DNA of 64,000 nt from Riptortus pedestris (taxonomy: Eukaryota > Arthropoda > Insecta > Hemiptera > Alydidae), in NCBI GenBank assembly GCA_019009955.1, contig CM032228.1:252159501-252223500 (forward strand), read 5' to 3'. Numbering within the stretch: the stretch's first letter is position 1; each line of letters opens with the position of its first letter. A program made the translations under genes and the position numbers. Of this stretch, positions 61,864 to 64,000 are shown in pieces. The notes under the pieces were generated by a model that was given only the letters and a program-made list of their open reading frames with translations, had not been told where the DNA came from and made no database searches.

Positions 61864-62854
61864 CTGTTAATGCTCTATTTGTATGAGCATTTCCAAACTC
61901 AACTTTTATGTAGAAAGGAAGGTCGTTAATGGCAGAAATCTGACCACTGGAGGGGGGTTGAATTTCAAAAATTCTATTATTTCCAAAAATGCACTTCACA
62001 AACTTAAAATTCAGCAATGTGTTGTACATGCATGGTCTCACAAATTGATGTCTTGTCTGCAAGTGCAAATTCTTTATAAAGTAATAACCCGGACTGAGTA
62101 GTTTTGAATTTGAGGTAAGAATCTAAGAGGATAATGCCAAAATGTTTACTGTCTTAATACCTATTAGAAGTCTCCAAAATGGAATTAGTATCTTGTCTAA
62201 TTGTAATAAAGTGTTTGCATTGAGAAATTCAGTAGGTTATGTATTTAATTTTAATGAACAAAGTTGTTTATGTATTATCACGGATATCAGAGGTTAAATT
62301 GTTAGAAAACAAAATATTTTATTAAAAAGTTCAGTTTCAGTAGTGTTGAAACAAACTCTGTTTTTGCATTTTAGAATATCTTTGCGATGGAGAATATTGT
62401 TCGGATTTAAAAATGAAAAGGATAGTTTTCAGGTTCTTAAGTGTAGACGTTTTTCTCAAGTTTGAGTGTTCAAATCTTTTCTTCAAATATTGGAGCTATA
62501 AAATAAAGAATGTTTACAGAGAAAGAAAATCTTGTTACTTATTCTCATTGAACCCCCTTATTTCTCCCTTTACAATGGCTCATGGTTATGCTTGTGGCAT
62601 TTTAAGGGCAATGCATTGTTTATTGAATGGTAAACTCAGATTTTTGATATTCAAATAATTTCTAGAGTTACGGCTTGTTATATGAGGAAATATACATTCA
62701 ATTAGAAAAATCAAAAAAGCTATAATGTCTCCAGAACAAGTGAATATTGGACCAGACCATATATGAACATTTTTGTTGGAAATTGTGTTTAATATCATCT
62801 CTCAAAGTTTGCTGATTTGTCTGTTTACACCTTGTGTGTGTGTGTGTGTGTGTT

Positions 62855-62909
<55 letters not shown>

Positions 62910-63091
62910 CTCTTTTTAATTGTTCTTGTTACATTTCAGTGCACGGGTCTGCTGTGAGCTTAGTATCAACTACCTCATCTTTGTACAGTACCGCGGAAGA
63001 GAAACAGGCTCACGAAGTACGTAAACTCAGGAAAGAACTTTCCGAAGCTCAGGAGAAGGTCCACACGCTTACCAATCAGCTTTCGACAAAT
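37256..63091 (+). CDS. sick: neuron navigator (NAV / sickie) gene, internal part, 10 exons plus a candidate microexon
   Basis: Neuron navigators are large cytoskeletal proteins that bind microtubule ends and regulate actin during axon and cell-process growth; Drosophila sickie acts in axon growth through the cofilin pathway. Exons at 37256-37333, 37602-37680, 41766-41920, 43432-43601, 44828-45036, 46578-46791, 48522-48654, (53005-53031), 59178-59342, 61381-61490 and 62940-63091 have GT-AG introns and compatible phases, and join into one open frame of about 488 codons. The identity rests on the last exon ([20 protein letters not shown], then EVRKLRKEL...[10 protein letters not shown]), which closely matches human NAV proteins ([20 protein letters not shown]). 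The Ser, Pro and Gly-rich, low-complexity exons before it fit the long disordered central region. The calponin-homology end, if present, and the AAA-type ATPase end lie outside the window. Introns range from about 270 bp to more than 10 kb and are filled with transposons. Start and stop are not visible. Confidence 0.88.
37602..37680 (+). CDS. sick: navigator exon b
   Basis: Acceptor CATTTTTAG, donor CAAG/GTAATG. 79 bp encode [20 protein letters not shown] and a few more residues, ending on a codon boundary. The intron before it is only 268 bp. Confidence 0.62.
37681..40408. other. intron; AT-rich, mostly unrecognised
   Basis: A degraded HINE-like 3' end (GGCTATTGAGGTTGTTACTT) lies at about 38100-38180. 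Apart from the frame at 39108 nothing else was recognised. Confidence 0.45.
39108..39325 (+). pseudogene. possible retroelement C-terminal relic in intron
   Basis: An open stretch of 72 codons includes [40 protein letters not shown] and [20 protein letters not shown], ending at TAG. The lysine-rich start followed by a V-V-x-V-G-S-x-G pattern resembles the end of some non-LTR reverse transcriptases. The resemblance is weak. Confidence 0.3.
40409..40631 (+). mobile_element. tRNA-derived SINE
   Basis: GGGAGCTCAGGTTAGACATT, GGCGAGTTTGATT-like B box (AGCGAGTTTGATTTCCGC), CCTGGCTAGAAAAAGGTGGT and a GTGGACGTTAATAAATAAA tail, in an intron. Confidence 0.85.
40640..40800 (-). mobile_element. HINE-like interior fragment
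   Basis: ATCAAGTTTGTTAACAATTG, AATCAGACCAGTGGGAGGGG and CGAAATATCTC in the order of a minus-orientation copy; both ends are missing. Confidence 0.6.
40801..41371. other. intron; nothing recognised
   Basis: Probably the remaining upstream part of the Penelope-like relic that follows, but no motif could be read. Confidence 0.35.
41372..41660 (+). pseudogene. Penelope-like element 3' part with GIY-YIG endonuclease relic
   Basis: 41372-41524 is an open stretch of 50 codons: [20 protein letters not shown], then [13 protein letters not shown]. The GIY and YIG motifs, the Arg after YIG, and the R-x-x-EH stretch are those of the GIY-YIG endonuclease at the C-terminus of Penelope-like retroelements. 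A TAG precedes it and a TAA follows. Downstream CACCCGATGATGGCACGTTA and ATGCCAAAAACCC, with AATAAAG, look like the element's 3' untranslated tail. It lies in the intron before exon c and is dead. Confidence 0.75.
41766..41920 (+). CDS. sick: navigator exon c
   Basis: Acceptor TTTGTTTCAG, donor TTCAG/GTAAAG. 155 bp encode [20 protein letters not shown] then [17 protein letters not shown]. Codon use is much richer in GC than the flanking intron. The next exon must start in phase 2, and it does. Confidence 0.78.
41921..42325. other. intron; nothing recognised
   Basis: AT-rich, no element ends. Confidence 0.35.
42326..42475 (+). mobile_element. Penelope-like element tail
   Basis: GGGCACTGACGATGATACAC and GCATCGAAAGCGCTTTGCCG, then ATTCCACCTGCTAG-like sequence. 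It matches 36915-37075 in inverse orientation, and the same CACTGA-GATG...AAAGCGCT words occur at 45395-45475. Confidence 0.5.
42701..42860 (+). mobile_element. tRNA-derived SINE, 5' truncated
   Basis: TTTAGTGACAAACACATTAA, CCTGGCTAGAAATGGGTGGT, CCCAATTAGCCATAGTAGCA and an AATAATAATAATAA tail. Confidence 0.8.
42960..43392 (+). mobile_element. HINE-like interior fragment next to an exon
   Basis: GTGACATGAGTAGGAGTGGG, CCAAATATCTCAGTTAATAT and TTTACAATAAGATTGATTC follow in order, without termini. It ends about 40 bp before exon d. Confidence 0.7.
43432..43601 (+). CDS. sick: navigator exon d
   Basis: Acceptor CTTGTTGTTGCAG, donor CATCTG/GTACTA. 170 bp encode a basic, Ser and Arg-rich segment ([39 protein letters not shown]). 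A HINE-like copy ends about 40 bp upstream of the acceptor. The donor GTACTA is weaker than the others. Confidence 0.78.
43741..44337 (+). mobile_element. HINE-like element, complete, in intron
   Basis: GTCCGTCACGCAGGGGCTGC to TTAAGGGAAATCTGCTA, 597 bp, with an (AT)n at 44177-44211. It starts about 140 bp after the donor of exon d. Confidence 0.9.
44618..44748 (-). mobile_element. HINE-like 5' part
   Basis: TTCCTGTCGGGAGGTTTCTT, CAGTATGTAGATTTATGTAT, ACTTCACGAGGGAAACC and a truncated terminus; about 80 bp upstream of exon e. Confidence 0.65.
44828..45036 (+). CDS. sick: navigator exon e
   Basis: Acceptor TTTGCTGCAG, donor ACAAAG/GTATTA. 209 bp encode [18 protein letters not shown], a Ser/Gly run, then [20 protein letters not shown] and [12 protein letters not shown]. 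The Ser/Gly run comes from AGC/AGT/GGC repeats and may vary in length. Confidence 0.9.
45037..45394. other. intron; nothing recognised
   Basis: No element ends or coding frames. Confidence 0.35.
45395..45475 (-). mobile_element. Penelope-like element tail
   Basis: On the minus strand: CAGCAGGGCACTGATGATGG, GCTCTGAAAGCGCTCTGTCA and AATAAAGAATAG. It lies about 390 bp downstream, on the minus strand, of the TRIM-like fragment. Confidence 0.5.
45862..46457 (-). pseudogene. TRIM-NHL (LIN-41/Wech or Brat-like) gene fragment, broken
   Basis: Read on the minus strand in three frames. First, part of a RING finger (FCQYCLERN...[24 protein letters not shown]). Then B-box 1 ([24 protein letters not shown], and after a frameshift [11 protein letters not shown]). 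Then B-box 2 ([30 protein letters not shown]) and the start of a coiled coil ([20 protein letters not shown]). This order belongs to TRIM-NHL translational regulators. At least two frameshifts break it, and the N-terminal part of the RING and everything after the coiled-coil start are absent. TTTGCAG just before the RING part could be an old splice acceptor, which would argue for a genomic rather than an mRNA source. It lies in an intron of the navigator gene, antisense, between a HINE-like 3' end and a Penelope-like tail. Confidence 0.75.
46450..46490 (+). mobile_element. HINE-like 3' terminus
   Basis: CTCAATAGCTGATTTCCGTT then AAGGAGAATCTGCTA and AAA. It abuts the TRIM-like fragment directly and ends 88 bp before exon f. 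No matching 5' end was found between 45037 and 45862. Confidence 0.75.
46578..46791 (+). CDS. sick: navigator exon f
   Basis: Acceptor CCGTGTTCAG, donor TCCAG/GTAATT. 214 bp encode [20 protein letters not shown], then [20 protein letters not shown] and [20 protein letters not shown]. This is a conserved-looking central segment. A HINE-like 3' terminus starts 24 bp after the donor, and another ends 88 bp before the acceptor. Confidence 0.92.
46815..46886 (-). mobile_element. HINE-like 3' terminus with (TA)n
   Basis: TTAGCAGATTTCCCTTGAGG then a TG-rich stretch and a (TA)n. It starts 24 bp beyond the donor of exon f. Confidence 0.65.
46887..47877 (-). pseudogene. non-LTR retrotransposon, RNase H and 3' part
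   Basis: Minus-strand translation in shifted frames: [37 protein letters not shown], then [18 protein letters not shown], then [20 protein letters not shown]. This is a retroelement RNase H (TDS and [12 protein letters not shown] motifs) followed by the jockey-type C-terminal region. The 3' end near 46890 has AAATAAATAA on the minus strand. Several stops and frameshifts are present. Confidence 0.78.
47878..48381. mobile_element. HINE-like pieces around a long (TA)n
   Basis: 47878-48000 is minus-orientation interior (CATCGTTACCAAACTCGATA). After about 100 bp of TA (48140-48238), 48257-48381 is a plus-orientation 3' part (TTTTGAATGGACTTCATTAT, GCTTAAGGGAAATCAGCT). Confidence 0.7.
48522..48654 (+). 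CDS. sick: navigator exon g
   Basis: Acceptor GTTGTTGCCAG, donor ATCAG/GTAAAA. 133 bp encode [20 protein letters not shown], then [20 protein letters not shown] and SNSIR. It ends with two bases (AG), so it can splice to 53005 or directly to 59178 in frame. Confidence 0.92.
48655..49272. other. intron; nothing recognised
   Basis: AT-rich, no element ends or coding frames. Confidence 0.35.
49273..50620 (-). mobile_element. non-LTR 3' region copy split by a TIR element
   Basis: 49273-49350 and 50305-50620 match the 3' untranslated region of the relic at 35745-36720 (ATGTGTTTATTTCCATT, TTATCATAACATAATAGGAT; TCTAATATTATGTCAATTAA). The sequence between them is a separate element (49359-50284). 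Confidence 0.65.
49359..50284. mobile_element. TIR element with recent internal duplication
   Basis: Ends GAAGTGAAAACTTCTTTAGG and the inverse of GAAGTGAAAACTCCTTTAGC enclose about 926 bp. A block of about 98 bp (AAAACTTCTTTAGGCACGTT through CGCCACCGCTAGTACT) occurs at 49366-49464 and again at 49541-49635 with about one difference. No transposase is encoded and the family is unknown to me. Confidence 0.6.
50621..51019. other. intron; nothing recognised
   Basis: AT-rich without motifs. Confidence 0.35.
51020..51950 (-). pseudogene. non-LTR retrotransposon, C-terminal part, one in-frame stop
   Basis: The minus-strand frame 51941-51492 includes [44 protein letters not shown] and [13 protein letters not shown]. 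After a single TAG it continues in the same frame with [40 protein letters not shown] and HRKQYLQSY (a C-x2-C...H...C knuckle). This is the post-RT tail of an insect jockey/CR1-like polyprotein. The 3' end near 51020 has an AAATAAATAAATA tail on the minus strand. It is the best preserved LINE fragment in the window. Confidence 0.8.
52047..52139 (-). mobile_element. tRNA-derived SINE, 3' fragment
   Basis: TTATTTATTTACGTCCACTT, TATGCTACAATGGCTAACCG; the head is missing. Confidence 0.6.
52140..52741. other. intron; contains a long poly-T
   Basis: A run of about 30 T lies at 52314-52343. Short frames here resemble nothing known. Confidence 0.4.
52742..52850 (+). pseudogene. non-LTR endonuclease-RT relic, short
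   Basis: Plus frame [20 protein letters not shown] then [12 protein letters not shown], the same stretch as at 29715-30150. Confidence 0.6.
53005..53031 (+). CDS. sick: candidate 27-nt cassette microexon
   Basis: TCATTTTCAG precedes and GTATAG follows a 27-nt segment that starts and ends in the same phase (2) as the junction of exons g and h. Included, it adds nine residues at the junction ([10 protein letters not shown], replacing a plain SIR-STK join). Skipped, the frame is unchanged. It contains no stop in that phase. A 4.35-kb intron lies before it and a 6.1-kb intron after. A chance match is possible because the unit is so short; RNA evidence would settle it. Confidence 0.45.
53675..53733. 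repeat. A run followed by (TA)n
   Basis: About 10 A then about 46 bp of TA, in the intron after the microexon. Confidence 0.95.
53903..53932 (+). mobile_element. degraded HINE-like 5' terminus
   Basis: TCCATCACATAAGAGAAGAT then TTCCCATGTG. The hairpin is lost. Confidence 0.4.
53933..57030. other. intron; long AT-rich stretch with few repeats
   Basis: About 3 kb with no supported coding frame. A HINE-like 5' terminus (ACACATGGGGCTGCGTAAAC, TAAGCAGATTTCC) lies at 56391-56432 and a degraded minus one (GGAAATCTACTTACTTTCC) near 56165. The rest is unrecognised and is the least repeat-laden part of the window. Confidence 0.5.
57031..58138 (-). mobile_element. HINE-like element hosting a SINE
   Basis: AAGCAGATTTCCCTTAAGAT at the left, interior in two pieces either side of the SINE at 57143-57377, and GGGAAATCTGCTTAGTTTGC, ACAGTATCTGTGTAACAGAC at the right. 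The TA tract is absent. Confidence 0.8.
57143..57377 (-). mobile_element. tRNA-derived SINE with ATGAATTG target duplication
   Basis: Well preserved. On the minus strand it reads GGGGCTCAGGTTAGCCATGC, a B-box GAGTTCGATTCTCGCC inside the stem GGCGAG/CTCGCC, then CCTGGCTAGAAAAGGGTGGT and GTGGACGTTAATAAATAAA. ATGAATTG occurs at 57135-57142 and 57378-57385. It is inserted in a HINE-like copy. Confidence 0.92.
58330..58680 (+). pseudogene. mariner transposase C-terminal relic
   Basis: An open frame of 116 codons has [14 protein letters not shown], the motif [36 protein letters not shown] and the end [16 protein letters not shown]. These are the second and third catalytic Asp regions of a mariner. 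The spacing is DD31D rather than DD34D because about three residues after ARPRVS are missing, so it cannot be a working catalytic core. It belongs to a different mariner subfamily from the one at 9041. No N-terminal part or terminal repeats were found. It is intronic and probably dead despite being open. Confidence 0.82.
58681..59177. other. intron; nothing recognised
   Basis: AT-rich sequence up to the acceptor of exon h. Confidence 0.35.
59178..59342 (+). CDS. sick: navigator exon h
   Basis: Acceptor TCTCGTTAG, donor AATAG/GTAAAC. 165 bp encode [20 protein letters not shown] then [20 protein letters not shown] and a Ser/Pro-rich end. The His run is encoded by CAT/CAC repeats. Confidence 0.92.
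59679..59901 (-). mobile_element. tRNA-derived SINE
   Basis: Minus orientation, very like 57143-57377: ATTATTTATTAACGTCCACT, TACAGGTTACCACCCTTTTC, GGCTAACCTGAGCCCC. Confidence 0.9.
59902..59999. repeat. (C)n(CA)n(TA)n microsatellite
   Basis: Short C run, about 44 bp of CA, then about 47 bp of TA, joining a SINE to a HINE-like piece. Confidence 0.95.
59998..60061. repeat. perfect 64-bp palindrome
   Basis: ATTGCGACCACCAGATTGGT at the left is mirrored exactly by ACCAATCTGGTGGTCGCAAT at the right, centred on CAATATATATTG. It consists of the HINE-like motif next to the TA tract, doubled head to head. Confidence 0.97.
60030..60580 (-). mobile_element. HINE-like interior with a stray 3' end
   Basis: GTCTGTTACCAATCTGGTGG through AATGGCTGAAATTGAACCAG and a G tract, AATAAACCCCTACTCCTGCT and further interior. 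Near 60575 is GTGTAATCTGCTAAAATGC, a degraded 3' terminus in the other orientation. Confidence 0.65.
60670..60882 (+). mobile_element. tRNA-derived SINE with fold-back head
   Basis: The body and (AAT)n tail are normal. The head is an inverted repeat of its own B-box region: GGCAAGAATCGAACTTGCCA at 60670 is mirrored by GGCGAGTTCGATGCTTGCC at about 60712. Confidence 0.85.
60903..61118 (+). mobile_element. tRNA-derived SINE
   Basis: GGGGCTCAGGTTAGCCATGC, GGCGAGTTAGATTCTCGCCT, then a short deletion-duplication (AGATCCTAGATGTAGGATCC) in the body and an (AAT)n tail. Confidence 0.9.
61381..61490 (+). CDS. sick: navigator exon i
   Basis: Acceptor CGTTTTTTTCAG, donor GATG/GTAAGT. 110 bp encode [20 protein letters not shown] and [16 protein letters not shown]. 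Phase 2 in, phase 1 out, matching both neighbours. Confidence 0.9.
61660..61990 (-). mobile_element. HINE-like 3' half with long (TA)n
   Basis: TTAGCATATTTCCCTTAAGG, CATCGATCCTACCCAGGAGA, (TA)n at 61795-61860, GTCTGTTAATGCTCTATTTG and a short piece of interior. About 170 bp downstream of exon i. Confidence 0.75.
61991..62832. other. intron; nothing recognised
   Basis: AT-rich with short frames that resemble nothing known. Confidence 0.35.
62833..62908. repeat. (TG)n(TA)n microsatellite next to a splice acceptor
   Basis: About 38 bp of TG then 38 bp of TA, ending 31 bp upstream of exon j. Confidence 0.95.
62940..63091 (+). CDS. sick: navigator exon j (last seen)
   Basis: Acceptor GTTACATTTCAG, donor AAAT/GTAAGT. 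152 bp encode [20 protein letters not shown] and then a coiled-coil start [20 protein letters not shown] with heptad leucines. This is the most diagnostic segment for the family. It ends on a codon boundary at ...QLSTN; in NAV proteins the next residues continue the coiled coil (NAHLVAAFE in human). A TG/TA microsatellite ends 31 bp before the exon. Confidence 0.97.
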
Positions 63092-63440
63092 GTAAGTTTT
63101 TTAACAATAATTAGAATAGAAAAATTGTACGCCTTATATTCCACATGGCCAAATTGAAATAATTCAATAAAAAGTTGGATGTCTGCAGTCAATAAATAAA
63201 TAAATATATATATGTTATTTATTTGATAGTAGCATTTCCCAAGCTCTCCGCACGTTTTTAAGGGATTTAAAACCAAAGAAAATATGTGAAACCACTTAAA
63301 AATTCCACAAACATAAAAGTTATACATTTATGTTTTAAACTTTCATTTTAGTACATCCATTTGCTATGGTCTAAGGTTTTTAAATGTCAAAATTACATTT
63401 AACTTATACGCTTTGTCAAATCTTATTAACGCTCACTATC
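63092..63440. other. intron; nothing recognised
   Basis: AT-rich. Confidence 0.35.
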
Positions 63441-63658
63441 TTATTAATTTATTAACGCCCACTTTATGCTACAATGGCTCATTGGGACGGATTTTCTACA
63501 GGTTACCACCCTTTCCTATTCAGAATGGGCTAAGGATTTTTTTTAATGAGTTCGTCACTAAATTAATTCCTATTGCCCAGGCGGGAATCAAACTCATCAC
63601 TCTAGGTTTATCATGTCACATTAAGACCAGTGTCTTAACTCGCCTATCCAGATCCTCA
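63441..63658 (-). mobile_element. tRNA-derived SINE, diverged
   Basis: Minus orientation: TATTAACGCCCACTTTATGC, CTACAGGTTACCACCCTTTC, CAGGCGGGAATCAAACTC. The head is degraded. Confidence 0.8.
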
Positions 63659-64000
63659 ATTTTTTTTTTCTATTTATATATGTTATAAGGGTTTTGTTGT
63701 TGAAATAAACTCAACATGTCAGTTGGTTAAAAATGCTTTATTAATCTATATTCAGGTTTTCTAAAGAACCGAGCTTGATTTGGCAAAGCATGTAAGTTAA
63801 AAGTAATTTTGAAATTTAATACCTATATATAAATTTACATGTGCATCTTTAAATAAAACAGTATGTGTATGAAACATAGTTGTGAACCAAGGCCGCCATT
63901 TTGTTATCTAAATGTTTTGGTGAACATGTGGTTTTGTAGGGCTGAAAATAATTTGTGGCTACTTTTTATCAATTAGAAAATAGGAAGTAGTTTTTCTTAC
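63659..64000. other. intron; nothing recognised
   Basis: No further navigator exon could be seen before the window ends. Confidence 0.35.

Noticed and set aside
37256..63091. An undescribed multi-gene system in the right half
   Set aside because: All well-supported coding pieces on the plus strand belong to one navigator gene or to transposon relics.

Overview
The window looks like nuclear DNA of an insect, probably with a large, repeat-rich, AT-rich genome. The evidence is a split gene with GT-AG introns, an insect-type mariner element, hAT, Penelope-like, LTR and non-LTR relics, and a tRNA-derived SINE with an (AAT)n tail. I cannot place the order or species; a hemimetabolous insect is only a guess. 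No CRISPR array, operon, rRNA or intact tRNA gene was seen.

Left part, 1-37 kb. I see no host gene here. It is mostly transposon debris. The dominant family, about 40 copies or fragments over the whole window, has a 5' end with the hairpin ACGCA-GGGGC-TGCGT followed by AAGCAGATTTCCC, an internal (TA)n, and a 3' end made of the palindrome GATTTCCCTTAAGGGAAATC followed by TGCTA and a run of A. Subterminal versus terminal placement of the matching inverted repeats, a hairpin at each end, an internal microsatellite and no visible target duplication fit a non-autonomous Helentron-type rolling-circle element (HINE, DINE-1-like). I call it the HINE-like family; plus copies run from the GTCCGTCACGC end to the TGCTA end. 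Inserted in or next to these are a near-intact mariner (9.0-10.3 kb), a hAT element broken by two HINE-like copies (20.1-22.8 kb), solo LTRs, a 1.3-kb tandem satellite (12.8-14.2 kb), several fold-back elements and SINEs.

Right part, 37.2-64 kb. The plus strand carries ten exons plus one candidate 27-nt microexon of a neuron navigator (NAV / Drosophila sickie) orthologue. They form one continuous reading frame of about 488 codons. Neither the start nor the end of the gene is in the window: the first exon begins in mid codon, and the last encodes the Ser-rich stretch and the start of the coiled coil that lies upstream of the AAA-type ATPase region in this family. The introns hold further HINE-like copies, SINEs, Penelope-like and non-LTR relics, a mariner relic and a broken TRIM-NHL gene fragment.

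The most notable points are the frame-neutral microexon; the HINE-like family with recurrent end-to-end junctions and nested insertions; the TRIM-NHL fragment between a HINE-like 3' end and a Penelope-like tail; a 220-bp-arm inverted repeat; a perfect 64-bp palindrome; and a satellite whose homogenised unit contains a hairpin. All family assignments come from reading motifs by eye.
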